DNA from: Paraescarpia echinospica
Lineage: Eukaryota; Annelida; Polychaeta; Sabellida; Siboglinidae
Assembly: GCA_020002185.1 (NCBI GenBank)
Contig: CM034539.1
Coordinates: 1,296,355 to 1,360,354 of the forward strand
Direction of reading: 5' to 3'
Length of the DNA: 64,000 bases
Below the pieces are notes generated by a model, which saw only the letters and a list, made by a program, of their open reading frames with translations, searched no databases and was not told where the DNA came from. Made by a program: the position numbers and the translations under genes. Positions 49,171 to 60,347 of this stretch are shown piece after piece (the stretch's first letter is position 1; every line of letters begins with the position of its first letter).

Positions 49171-52100
49171 ATGACAACTCTGTTACTGCTACTCGAAATT
49201 TTTGCCATACTCACAGCCCCAAACAAGAGTTACAGCTCCAATACAGGTGACAGGATGTCCAAATCAGAATATCCTAGTCTGCAAGTTGACACAACTCTGG
49301 CTTCCTTTCTCCGTAAACCTCAAATGATTGGTAATTCCCATATTGAGGAAGGGCCCAACAATGCTACTAACGTCAGCAACACCTTAAATTTCAGCGAAAG
49401 TGTTGGCAAGTGGAGTATAGCTCTCTATATAATCTCTAAACAGAAATCCCGTTTCTGTCCCCAAATCCTGAAATTCAAAGCCAACCATTATCATCTGTTA
49501 TTGATCATACTTCTCGCTGGCCAAATCGAAACAAACCCTGGACCAGTTAGTCTCCATAGTTCTGAATCTTTATAACCTTGTGGAGTATGCAGATATGAAG
49601 TAAAGGAAGATGACAGAGCACTCCTGTGTGACAAATGTGAACTCTGGTACCATACCAAATGCATAGACACCCCCAAAATCGAATACAGCATCATGAAAAA
49701 CATATCAAGCTTCTCATGGATATGCTGCCAATGTGGTTTTCCAAATTTTTATTCGTCAGTATCTCAAACCCAATCAGTCGCCACTACAAACCCCTTTTCA
49801 CTGCTCTCTGAACTTGATGACACTAATGACAATGATTGTATAAATGATGCAGATAATATGCACCAAAAAACCTCAACTCCATCCAAAGGTTCGTCTGGTA
49901 CTCGTAACACACCTACCATCAAAAACAAAAAAACATGGCCTCAGGGCAATGACCATAAACTGTAACAGTATAAAAAGCGCGACTAAACAAGCAGCCTTCC
50001 GTGCAACAATCGATCAACACCAACCAGAACTCATATTGGGTTGTGAATCCAAATTAGATAGCGATATGGCTACATATGAACTATTCCCAGAAAACTACAC
50101 TGTCTACCGCAAAGATCGCAATGCATATGGAGGAGGAGTCTATTGCCACCAAAGACTGCCTCATTACCTCTGATGAACCTGAATTAGGCGAAAACTGTGA
50201 AATTATCTGGGCAAGCGTGCAATTCAGAGACTCTAAACCGCTATATCTGGCCAGTTATTATAGACCACCAGGCAACAAAACTCAGTCACTAGACGCCCTA
50301 ATCTCATCAGTAGCCAAGACTATCAATAAAAACCCATGCCAGCACCCTAACTTAATAATTGGAGGGGACTTCAATCTACCAGATATGAACTGGACCGACT
50401 GGTTGACAACAAATACTAACACTAAAGCAATGCACGAGAAATTCATCGACTTCTTACTTGATAACTCGCTTTCTCAACTAGTTACCAGCACCACAAGACC
50501 TGTCTCAAATAGCATCCTGGACCTTCTGGTTACATCAAACCCTAATCTCATAGACAACAAAAAAAGTCACAACATACAAGTGCTTCCAGGCATTTCTGAT
50601 CATTGTATTGTACTGTTTGATATCAATATGAAACCTAAGTTACAAAAGAAACCACAAAGAAAGATATACCTCTATGACAGAATTGACCCCAAAACACTGC
50701 AAACCAAAGTGCATGATTTCGTCAACAACTTCTTAGCCTCAAACCCTGAAGAACAATCGGTCAACACAAACTGGGAAACAATTAGAAATGGACTGGACAA
50801 AATTGTGGATGACAATGTTCCATCAAAACCCACTAAAGGAAAACAAAATCTACCTTGGATCAAATCTGATATCAAGCATAAGATGAGAAAACGTGATAAA
50901 TTGTTCTCAAAAGCCCATAAAACAAACACCCCATCAGATTGGAAAGCCTATCGTGAATATCGCAACTATGTTACAAAATGTATCCGCTCAGCACACCACG
51001 ATTATGTCAACAACATAATTGGCAAGAATATGACTGGAAACCCAAAATCTTTCTGGTCATATGTAAAACTCACTCGCACAGAAAACCTAGGAATCCCAAC
51101 ACTTAAAACTTCTGATAAAATGTGCAGCACAGATCACGATAAGATGGAGGCATTGAACATGCATTTCTAAAGCGTATTTAATAAGCAGACACACACAAAC
51201 GCACAGTAAAGGTCCATCTCCATATACCTCCATTCCTCACTTACACATCACAACTGCCGGCATAGCCAAACAATTATCTAGCCTAAGCCCATCAAAAGCA
51301 TGCGGTCCTGATGAAATGTCACCTCGTTTCCTTAAAATTGTTGCAAATGAACTAGCTCTGGCTCTTAGATGTCTATTCCAGCAATCCTATAACCAAGCAA
51401 CAGTCCCAAAACAGTGGCGCAAAGCACTAGTTACAGCAATTCATAAGAGCGGTCCAAAATCAGACGCCTCCAACTACCGACCCATATCCTTGACCTGCTT
51501 GTGCTATAAAATCATGGAACACATAATCCTAAGTCATGTCGCCAAACATCTTAACACTCATAACATCCTTGTTAATGAACAACATGGATTCAGGAACTGC
51601 CATAAACTCAACTAATGACTGGTCAGAAACACTAAATCAAAAACGTCAGACTGATGTAATCTTACTAGACTTCAGTAAAGCGTTTGATAAAGTTGCTCAT
51701 CACCACCTATCAAATAAATTAAACTACTACGGCATCCGAAACAACACTCTTGGCTGGATCAATAGCTTCTTATCCTACCGTATACAATCTGTTTCAGTCA
51801 ATGGCACACATTCTTCCTGGGCTAATGTCACTTTCGGAGTTCCTCAGGGATCTGTCCTGGGGCCGGTCCTATTCCTTCTATACATAAACGACATCAAGGA
51901 ACAAATAAATTCAACAATCAAACTCTGCAGACGACAGCATCCTATACAGAGAAATAAATAACACAAACGATCAACAAATATTACAAAACGATTTAGAAAC
52001 CCTCACAACGTGGACTAAGAAGTGGTCAATGAATTTCAATGTTAAGAAATGTGCAGTCCTCACCATCACACGCAAACGAAACCCCAAACTATATCAATAT

Positions 52101-52760
52101 ACATTACTGGGAAAATCACTAAATCATGTTCAAAAGCACGACTACCTTGGAGTCACAATATCACATGACCTAAGATGGAATGATCACTGCACCAAAATAA
52201 CCACCAAAGCCAGCCGCACACTTGGACTCTTAAGAAGAACACAAAATGTCAAAGAAACAGCTTATCAAACCCTTGTCCGACCACAAGTTGAATATGCCAG
52301 CGAAGTCTGGAATCCCAACACAGCAACAGAAATTAACCGCATAGAACAAATCCAAAGAAATGCAGCAAGATTCATCTTCTCCGACTACCGAAAGGATGCA
52401 CATATTAAACCACTCATAAACAAACTCAACTGGGACTCGCTCCACACACGTCGCCTCATCCAACAAGCATCAATGTTTTACAAAATCCACTACCACATGG
52501 TCAACATCAGTCCTCCGCCATGTTTCCAGCACGCCACACATATCTCCAACAAAATCGACCATCCACATAAATATACCAACACAATAATTCCAACCATCAA
52601 TGCATATAAATATGCATTCTACCCCAGAGCAGTATCCATATGGAACAGACTACCACCATCTGCTGTTCTACACATCACGCCATCACTGCCAGCCTTCCTG
52701 TGTGTCACCATGCCAGCCATCAGGGAAATGCAACCCTTGCATGGCATCCACATCCTTTAA
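49171..52760 (+). pseudogene. LINE polyprotein: 2A-like, PHD finger, endonuclease, reverse transcriptase (broken)
   Basis: About 1190 codons in one ancestral frame. N-terminal region 49171-49518 of unknown function ends in a hydrophobic run (LLLIILLAG) and a 2A-like motif. After an in-frame TAA (49573-49575) comes a C4HC3 PHD finger (PCGVC, LLCDKCELWYHTKC, WICCQC). The APE-type endonuclease shows TINCNSIKS, YRKDRNAYGGGV, SYYRPP, GGDFNLPDMNW and SDHCIVLFDI. The RT shows [39 protein letters not shown] and ADDS, then LVRPQVEYASEVWNP in the thumb. Frame changes fall near 49930, 50140, 51170, 51605 and 51930; the last sits at the catalytic ADD motif. Decayed, non-functional. Confidence 0.9.
49519..49545 (+). 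other. 2A-like ribosome-skipping motif in the LINE (variant)
   Basis: Encodes GQIETNPGP directly after a hydrophobic stretch. The family consensus is D-(V/I)-E-x-N-P-G-P, with chain release between G and P. NPGP and the Glu are intact, but the Asp is Gln here, which in tested 2A peptides usually weakens or abolishes skipping. 2A-like motifs upstream of the endonuclease are known from CR1, L2, Crack and Rex1 elements of marine invertebrates. Confidence 0.8.
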
Positions 52761-52971
52761 TGCTACAAACTTATGTATATAGTGCCCCACTTGTTCTTAT
52801 CCGCGCTTTTGTTTGTTTTTTGTTGGTTTTTATTGTTTTCCTTTCTTTAATTTGAACAATCTTCTACACGATTTTTTCCCTTTTTGTTCGACTGCCCTGA
52901 CGTTACGCACCGCACAAATCCCAGTTTAGCTGTGAACAGCTGTAAAGGGATTACTACATCAAGCATCAAGC
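52761..52971 (+). other. 3' UTR of the 4.6-kb LINE
   Basis: T-rich, non-coding sequence between the RT stop and the target-site duplication. It contains a GCTGTGAACAGCTGTAAAGG stretch able to form a small hairpin (AGCTGT/ACAGCT) and ends with a short direct repeat (CATCAAG twice), typical of 3' ends recognised by CR1/L2-like reverse transcriptases. Confidence 0.7.
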
Positions 52972-55305
52972 AAGGCATTTGACCATGTACCCCATCAGCG
53001 ACTCCTGTTAAAGCTAATTCATTATGGGATCAGGGGATCCACTTACAGGTGGATCGCTGAATTCCTGTCCAACAGATCTCAGCAAGTAGTCATTGATGGA
53101 GCATCATCCGATCAAACCCCTGTCATCAGTGGCCCATCAAAGCCCATAGCATACCGGGTTTCTTTAAGCGGAATTTGAAATCGGCCAGTGAAGACACAAA
53201 AACTAATGCCTACAAAGCCCTGGTAAGACCCCAGATTGCATACTGTAGTGCCATCTGGAATCCTCACCATCAGGACCAAGTAAAAGCCCTGGTAAGACCC
53301 CAGATTGCATACTGTAGTGCCATCTGGAATCCTCACCATCAGGACCAAGTAAAAGCCCTGGTAAGACCCCAGATTGCATACTGTAGTGCCATCTGGAATC
53401 CTCACCATCAGGACCAAGTAAAAGCCCTGGTAAGACCCCAGAGTGCATACTGTAGTGCCATCTGGAATCCTCACCATCAGGACCAAGTAAAAGCCCTGGT
53501 AAGACCCCAGATTGCATACTGTAGTGCCATCTGGAATCCTCACCATCAGGACCAAGTAAAAGCCCTGGTAAGACCCCAGATTGCATACTGTAGTGCCATC
53601 TGGAATCCTCACCATCAGGACCAAGTAAAAGCCCTGGTAAGACCCCAGATTGCATACTGTAGTGCCATCTGGAATCCTCACCATCAGGACCAAGTAAAAG
53701 CCCTGGTAAGACCCCAGATTGCATACTGTAGTGCCATCTGGAATCCTCACCATCAGGACCAAGTAAAAGCCCTGGTAAGACCCCAGATTGCATACTGTAG
53801 TGCCATCTGGAATCCTCACCATCAGGACCAAGTAAAAGCCCTGGTAAGACCCCAGATTGCATACTGTAGTGCCATCTGGAATCCTCACCATCAGGACCAA
53901 GTAAAAGCCCTGGTAAGACCCCAGATTGCATACTGTAGTGCCATCTGGAATCCTCACCATCAGGACCAAGTAAAAGCCCTGGTAAGACCCCAGAGTGCAT
54001 ACTGTAGTGCCATCTGGAATCCTCACCATCAGGACCAAGTAAAAGCCCTGGTAAGACCCCAGATTGCATACTGTAGTGCCATCTGGAATCCTCACCATCA
54101 GGACCAAGTAAAAGCCCTGGTAAGACCCCAGATTGCATACTGTAGTGCCATCTGGAATCCTCACCATCAGGACCAAGTAAAAGCCCTGGTAAGACCCCAG
54201 AGTGCATACTGTAGTGCCATCTGGAATCCTCACCATCAGGACCAAGTAAAAGCCCTGGTAAGACCCCAGATTGCATACTGTAGTGCCATCTGGAATCCTC
54301 ACCATCAGGACCAAGTAAAAGCCCTGGTAAGACCCCAGATTGCATACTGTAGTGCCATCTGGAATCCTCACCATCAGGACCAAGTAAAAGCCCTGGTAAG
54401 ACCCCAGAGTGCATACTGTAGTGCCATCTGGAATCCTCACCATCAGGACCAAGTAAAAGCCCTGGTAAGACCCCAGATTGCATACTGTAGTGCCATCTGG
54501 AATCCTCACCATCAGGACCAAGTAAAAGCCCTGGTAAGACCCCAGAGTGCATACTGTAGTGCCATCTGGAATCCTCACCATCAGGACCAAGTAAAAGCCC
54601 TGGTAAGACCCCAGAGTGCATACTGTAGTGCCATCTGGAATCCTCACCATCAGGACCAAGTAAATTAAGTAGATGCTGTGCAAAGGAAGGCCGCGAGATA
54701 TGTCACCAACAGATATCATATCACCAGCAGTGTAGCATCCATGCTAGACCATCTACAGTGAGAGTCTCTGACATCAAGATGCACCAAGACACAACTGACC
54801 ATGCTTTCAAGATCATCCACAAATATGTTGACATCGATCCCCAGCTCTACCTCTCTCCTGCTTCACCAAGAACCAGATCCAGTCATTCCCTTAAGGTCCT
54901 TCAGTTTCCCGCATGCACAGATGTTTTTAAATTCAGTTTTTTTTCCAAGGTCATTCCTGTGTGGAACTCCTTGCCAGCACGTGTTGCTGAGGCTCCCAGT
55001 TTGGGTATTTTCCAACGGGAGCTTGCCCAGCTTTTCTTCTATTTTATTTGACTTAGTCCTTGTCCGAAGTAGGGTAAATGAAGGACTAGGGCTGTGTCGG
55101 CCAGGGTTTATCTCCAGGGACCACTACAGTTGCCGAATTGGCCTAGACCCGTTACCTGAAAAAGACTATGTTAACTTTTTTATTCTCATACTTTTGATCT
55201 TTTGTATATTTTCTTTTTCTTCTTTAGTTTTTGGTTTCCTCCAACAATAAACCAACCATTGTATAATGATCAAGATTGATCAGTCAACGTAATATACAGG
55301 TACAG
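52972..55305 (+). mobile_element. Old LINE, right part (RT palm remnant, thumb array, 3' UTR)
   Basis: Resumes the RT at SKAFDHVPHQRLLLKLIHYG, then WIAEFLSNRSQQVVIDG and TPVISG. The catalytic part (the GVPQG and ADD motifs) is missing: the sequence jumps at about 53130-53165 to RNLKSASEDTKTNAYK, a deletion. The 21-copy 69-bp array follows. After it come VDAVQRKAARYVTNRYHITS and SSVASMLDHLQ, with two in-frame stops (54667-54669, 54758-54760), a frameshift near 54804 and then FKIIHKYVDIDPQLYLSPAS and VIPVWNSLPARV. The 3' UTR runs to about 55305. Confidence 0.88.
53214..54662 (+). repeat. 69-bp minisatellite made from LINE RT thumb, exactly 21 copies
   Basis: Twenty-one head-to-tail copies of 69 bp fill the interval exactly. 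Each encodes 23 residues including LVRPQ, AYCSAIWNP and HHQDQ; the same motif occurs once in the neighbouring 4.6-kb LINE as LVRPQVEYASEVWNP. The only variation I see is ATTGCATAC or AGTGCATAC (Ile or Ser): Ser in copies 4, 12, 15, 18, 20 and 21. Since 69 is divisible by three and the unit lacks stops, the array is open for 497 codons on + and 535 on the minus strand. It is not a host gene. Each copy contains CTGGTAAGA, a strong splice-donor match. Confidence 0.96.
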
Positions 55306-55930
55306 ATATTGCCACAAAGGTATTATGTTGCAGGCATATGGAATAATAATCTGCACTGTGTAGAATTTTGACAAGTCTGCCGTAAGTACCAGGTAATCAA
55401 CGTTAAAGTTAAACATGTCAAAATGGTCATCACTGTAAACAGCTGGCAAAAGACAACTATTTATTTAAAATAATAATACTCGTAATTGTACTAATTATTT
55501 TTAACAGTAGGATCCATAATCAATTACACTTGTGAAGTACATTATCACTAATTCTCCGAGATATCTATTTCTATATATAACTATGTTTAAACAAATGAAA
55601 CTGCATGTATTGCTGCATTCAAATTCATGCATATTTTGGATCAATTCCAATTCAATTAAGAATTGAACCCGGGTCTGACCGTTGCATGTCCTAAATTCAT
55701 GCGTTGTTCAATTCTGTGACACCTTGGTTTGGTAAAGTTGGTATAGTCTTGTTATTGGTCTTCTGTTTGACTGCTTCTGTCAGAGTTATGTTGAACTGCC
55801 CCTGCTACAATTAAACAAATTAGTTGGCATGTCATTATTCAACATAAATGAATCAGGTTTGAGAAAACGACACAATACCACGGTGCTGTGGAATAGAGCA
55901 ATGTATGATTATAGGGAACTATAGTGTAGA
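55306..55930 (+). other. BRAP intron 1, unique AT-rich stretch
   Basis: No gene, RNA or repeat recognised in this part of the intron. Confidence 0.7.
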
Positions 55931-56283
55931 ATGGAGCGGAGTCACTGGCTTAGCTACGCAGTGGCTCGAGCATTCCACTCTCAACCGAGAGGACCCGCCC
56001 GGGTTCAAATCCTGTGCTGCCATGTCAAACTTTGGGCAAGGTCATTCACCCTATGTTGTTTCAGTTTTCTCAGCTGTATGAATGAGTACCTGGCTATAAA
56101 CAGTGGTGGAAATTTGCGTACAAAAAATTAATAGTCTTTGTACATTAATTGCAGTGTGGCTGAATGCTTCCCAGAGAAGTTGATATGGTTTTTGATTGAA
56201 CAAGTCTGCCATGGAGTAAAGTGTAAAGCACCTTGAGTAGTCCAAAGGACCGGATACTTGCGATATATAAGAACTTACCGTTT
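55931..56283 (+). mobile_element. tRNA-derived SINE
   Basis: The 5' head resembles a tRNA with RNA polymerase III promoter boxes: A box TAGCTACGCAGTGG (55959-55972) and B box GGTTCAAATCC (56001-56011). A middle region follows, then a 3' part with CCCAGAGAAGTTGATATGGT, CAAGTCTGCCATGGAGTAAA and GTGTAAAGCACCTTGAG, ending ATACTTGCGATATATAAGAA. The 3' part recurs at 63876-63986 and is the source of the 38-bp array at the left edge. No sure target-site duplication was identified. It lies in sense orientation in BRAP intron 1. Confidence 0.8.
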
Positions 56284-57143
56284 TACTTTTTTGTATACAA
56301 TTTTATTTCTAAGCCACTTAAAAATGATGAAATGAAGAATAATGTAGTAAATGTAGCATAACCGCGATGTGCGTTCCATGCAGCTCCGTACTATGATGTC
56401 GACAATCGCCACAAGAATAAAGTAAGCTACGCTGACGCTGCCCGCGGTACTTGTGTGGTCCAATCACTCACTGACAGCAACCTCCTGATACATCGCGGCA
56501 AACGACAACATACTGCAATCACCATAGAGACATTTACGGCTGGTAAAGCAACTTTGGTATCTTAAATATATATTTATATATATATATATATATATAAACA
56601 TCATGGTTTAAAACTGCTAAATAAACCAATAAATAGATTAAAAACTAATACTAGAATAAATAGTGAAATAGATAAATAACTAACTTAACTTTAAATTAGT
56701 TATCTATTTTAAGTAGTGATTTATTTTATTACATATTGCAGTTTCATGGTATTTAAAAATGATAATTTTTATTAGTATAACTTTTTTATTTATTTCATTT
56801 TTATTTACCAATGTTTTAATGTTTATTTACTAATGTTTTCATATGTCGTGAAATACCACAACAAATTTTGGATAAAATATATTATTGTTCTCTGGATATA
56901 TGTAATCTTATGACAGTCATTTTATTAACAACTTTTAACCAAATGTGGGGAAACTGATGTTTAATTTCAGAATGTGTGTCTGTTGTCTAGAGCTGTATAA
57001 TATTGAGGATATTTTTGTATAATCAGATGCAAGATATTTTCTTTCTTTAAATAGATAGCTGTTTGCTTCGTGTGGGTTTTCACGTTAAAATTAATATAAA
57101 TTCAATATTTCCTATACATCTTTTGATACATCTTCTATTTCAG
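56284..57143 (+). other. BRAP intron 1, 3' end
   Basis: AT-rich intron sequence with an (AT)n tract at 56566-56596 and a TTCTATTTCAG acceptor ending at 57143. No further gene seen. Confidence 0.8.
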
Positions 57144-57633
57144 AATTGCCCACTGTCATAGGAACAGTGGAAGAAGTGACTGCCATTAAGGCAGAGATGG
57201 CAGACCATGAGGTACAGGAGCCAACTTGTGTCAGCCTGGGTAACACAGACACTAGCACAGAAGATGATGGTTTTACAGTAGCCAGGAGCAGGAAGTCGAA
57301 AAGAGTCGTCCCACCAAAAGATGACGGTGACGTTGCTAAATCAAACACAACCGCTGTCCGTGTGAAAGATGACGGCGTCGTTCGAGCGACATCATCCAAG
57401 GCGAGCAGTAGAGACTTTGCGGGAGCGCCAACGTTACCTGAAGACGTGCGTGACAGGCGTTTCTCTGCAGACAGGTTCCCCGAGGGCGAGGGTGTGTCAT
57501 CCCACCCTGGAAGTGGCAAGGGAAGGACCAAGGGGCTCACTCCACCCTCTCTTCTCCCAGCGACAATGCGGTTCTTCTCCGGCAACCCTTCGGTGGAAAG
57601 TACCGAGGGAATCATTCACCTCTACAAAGACAG
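57144..57633 (+). CDS. BRAP: BRAP exon 2
   Basis: A 490-bp exon. The first two bases complete the codon from exon 1. It encodes a polar, probably disordered linker rich in Lys, Asp, Ser and Pro (DDGFTVARSRKSKRVVPPKD), then RFFSGNPSVESTEGIIHLYK. Human BRAP has FFSGNPSVE..HGI.HLYK at the start of its RRM-like BRAP2 domain. The exon ends GAC AG|GTTTGT in phase 2. The linker is longer and unlike the human one, as usual for disordered regions. Confidence 0.9.
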
Positions 57634-57949
57634 GTTTGTCTTGCAGCAAATAAACTCTACTGAAGACTTGTTATTGTATATTACAAACAATAAACCTTTG
57701 GGTTCCCAATGATGGGATTTGGGATTTGCTATTGGGATTTTTCTCTAGCTGTAAGTTACTGTGATCACAATTATTGCTCTAATGAATGTGATTCTTTAAA
57801 ATAATGCATGGAAAAGCTTAAAAGTAAATGACTTCATCCATATACTACTGCTCACAGCATATATTCTAAGCATGTGTGATATTGCAGAACTCTCCGTGAT
57901 GACCAGATGCTTTCTGTGTGTCATACTGAGGTGTTTGTTTGCCTACTAG
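57634..57949 (+). other. BRAP: BRAP intron 2
   Basis: 316-bp intron, donor GTTTGT, acceptor GCCTACTAG. An AG four bases further on (CCAG) would break the frame; the upstream AG gives Ser-Gln-Met-Thr-Ser, matching the human spacing (Asn-Lys-Met-Thr-Ser). Confidence 0.85.
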
Positions 57950-58060
57950 CCAGATGACATCTCTGACAGAGGAAGTTCCCCGCAGTGAGATGATGTGCAT
58001 TCTGGGAGTTCCTGCGACAATGACATCACCGGATCTCCTGCAGTTCATTGGCCCAGTCGA
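57950..58060 (+). CDS. BRAP: BRAP exon 3, RRM-like BRAP2 domain
   Basis: A 111-bp exon encoding MTSLTEEVPRSEMMCILGVP, then ATMTSPDLLQFIGPV. It aligns with human MTSLKEDVRRSAMLCILTVP and AAMTSHDLMKFVAPF. It ends with two bases before GTATGA and continues at 58647. This is the first half of the BRAP2 domain, which adopts an RRM-like fold. Confidence 0.92.
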
Positions 58061-58646
58061 GTATGATCATCCTCTTTACGAGAAATAGTTTGTTATATCA
58101 TTGAAATATGCATCATTTTTGCATGTATTCTAGTTTTTAAATATCAAATGTTATAAAAGGCCATGTGTGTGTTCATCAGAGATAAATGTCTGACCAGGGA
58201 ACTCGCATATATCTGACTACTTGTATGAGTAAAACAGATAAAAAGACTTGCATTTACCTCAACATAATTGATAGGCAACTCTTCAAGGATTCTCATATTA
58301 TATACCTGGTGTATATATATATATATATATATCTGTATATATATATATATATATATATATTATACATGCAAAGAAAGGCTGAGGACAGGAAATTGCCTGT
58401 TAATGAAGATTGGCTCCTAAAGGAATTGAGGATTTTTCAAATAAATAGACTGGGACAACCAACATATATACATATGTGTATATTAAATATATATATATAT
58501 ATATATATAATGTTTGTGATGATAGTGGAGCGGTGGGTTATATATCTATAATCAGAGATAGGTTTAAAAGAATTGCATGGTATTCATTAAACAGTTAATG
58601 AGATTGTTGGTAGGGTGTGAATAAGTTAAATCATCTTGTTTTACAG
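58061..58646 (+). other. BRAP: BRAP intron 3 with (TA)n tracts
   Basis: 586-bp intron. It contains (TA)n microsatellites at about 58311-58366 and 58485-58510, and a TTTTACAG acceptor. No gene within it; open frames here are low-complexity. Confidence 0.85.
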
Positions 58647-58725
58647 ACCGTGGGTGCAGCATTTGAAAGTGATTCGAGATGCAACACCAAACCAGTACAT
58701 GGTACTCATCAAGTTCCGGACACAG
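58647..58725 (+). CDS. BRAP: BRAP exon 4, RRM-like BRAP2 domain
   Basis: A 79-bp exon. It completes Glu, then encodes PWVQHLKVIRDATPNQYMVL and IKFRTQ, ending at GTACAA in phase 0. IRD.TPNQYMVLIKF is almost invariant in BRAP proteins. Confidence 0.93.
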
Positions 58726-60347
58726 GTACAACGTGGCAGAAATATCTTGTGCAACAAATATGTATATATTTGAAAACCTATTTAAGTTTTGTCTCAGAAC
58801 TGACTTCCCTGTACTTTCTTGTTTGTGCTGTTTGTTTTATATATTTATACCGATATTACATTGTGTAATAAAAATGTAAAGATAAGACAACAAACACGGT
58901 GACTTGTGGAGATAAGACAACAAACACGGTGACTTGTGGAGATAAGACAACAAGCACGGTGAATTGTGGAGACAAGACAACAAGCACGGTGAATTGTGGA
59001 GATAAGACAACAAGCACGGTGACTTGTGGAGATAAGACAACAACCACGGTGACTTGTGGAGATAAGACAACAAGCACGGTGACTTGTGGAGATAAGACAA
59101 CAAACACGGTGACTTGTGGAGATAAGACAACAAACACGGTGACTTGTGGAGATAAGACAACAAGCACGGTGACTTGTGGAGATAAGACAACAACACGGTG
59201 ACTTGTGGAGATAAGACAACAAACACGGTGACTTGTGGAGATAAGACAACAAGCACGGTGACTTGTGGAGATAAGACAACAAGCACGGTGACTTGTGGAG
59301 ATAAGACAACAAACACGGTGACTTGTGGAGATAAGACAACAAACACGGTGACTTGTGGAGATAAGACAACAAACACGGTGACTTGTGGAGATAAGACAAC
59401 AAGCACGGTGACTTGTGGAGATAAGACAACAAGCACTGTGACTTGTGGAGATAAGACAACAAGCACGGTGACTTGTGGAGATAAGACAACAAGCACGGTG
59501 ACTTGTGGAGATAAGACAACAAGCACGGTGACTTGTGGAGATAAGACAACAAGCACGGTGACTTGTGGAGATAAGATAAACAAGCACGGTGACTTGTGGA
59601 GATTGTGGAGATAAGACACGGTGACTTGTGGAGATAAGACAACAAAACACGGTGACTTGTGGAGATAAGACAACAAGACAACACGGTGACTTGTGGAGAT
59701 AAGACAACAAGCACGGTGACTTGTGGAGATAAGACAAACACGGTGACTTGTGGAGATAAGACAACAAACACGGTGACTTGTGGAGATAAGACAACAAACA
59801 CGGTGACTTGTGGAGATAAGACAACAAGCACGGTGACTTGTGGAGATAAGACAACAAACACGGTGACTTGTGGAGATAAGACAACAAGCACGGTGACTTG
59901 TGGAGATAAGACAACAAGCACGGTGACTTGTGGAGATAAGACAACAAGCACGGTGACTTGTGGAGATAAGACAACAAGCACGGTGACTTGTGGAGATAAG
60001 ACAACAAGCACGGTGACTTGTGGAGATAAGACAACAAGCACGGTGACTTGTGGAGATAAGACAACAAGCACGGTGACTTGTTGAGATAAGACAACAAACA
60101 CTGTGACTAGTGGAGATAAGACAACAAGCACGGTATCTTGTGGAGATAAGACAACAAGCACGGTGACTTGTGGAGATAAGACAACAAGCACGGTGACTTG
60201 TGGAGATAAGACAACAAGCACGGTGACTTGTGGAGATAAGATAACAAGCACGGTGACTTGTGGAGATAAGACAACAAACACGGTGACTTGTGGAGGTGTA
60301 TTCAGTGTTGTGGTTGTAATCCATAGAATATGCTGTGCTGTCTTCAG
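58726..60347 (+). other. BRAP: BRAP intron 4, mostly a 30-bp array
   Basis: 1622-bp intron with a GTACAA donor and TGTCTTCAG acceptor. More than 85 percent of it is the 30-bp minisatellite listed separately. Confidence 0.88.
58879..60295. repeat. 30-bp minisatellite, about 47 copies
   Basis: Units of GATAAGACAACAARCACGGT plus GACTTGTGGA. Variation is mostly A/G giving AACACGG or AGCACGG; a few copies lack bases, and 59575-59700 is irregular. Thirty is divisible by three, so all frames without a stop stay open: about 500 codons on the minus strand, and CGDKTTSTVT repeats on plus. These are repeat translations inside an intron, not proteins. Confidence 0.95.

Larger units (their letters stand above)
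48354..52971 (+). mobile_element. 4.6-kb 2A/PHD/EN/RT LINE nested in the old LINE
   Basis: Near full-length non-LTR retrotransposon of the CR1/L2/Crack type. It has a 5' UTR of about 0.8 kb (48354-49170), a broken coding region (49171-52760) and a 3' end closing with CATCAAGCATCAAG. It is flanked by the 6-bp duplication AAGGCA (48348-48353 and 52972-52977). Removing it rejoins the older RT exactly in frame (DFSKA then FDHVP). It has one in-frame stop and several frameshifts, so it cannot move by itself. Confidence 0.92.

Noticed and set aside
53112..54719. Long open frames on both strands (497, 472 and 535 codons)
   Set aside because: All come from a 69-bp unit that is divisible by three and free of stops. 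The + frame is an amplified RT fragment and the minus frames have no family resemblance.
55931..56020. Possible functional tRNA gene
   Set aside because: A-box and B-box elements are present, but no full cloverleaf could be drawn and the sequence continues into a SINE body with a tail seen elsewhere in the window.
57112..57615. 167-codon frame on the minus strand
   Set aside because: It is antisense to BRAP exon 2, whose + frame has correct splice phases and conserved BRAP sequence at its end.
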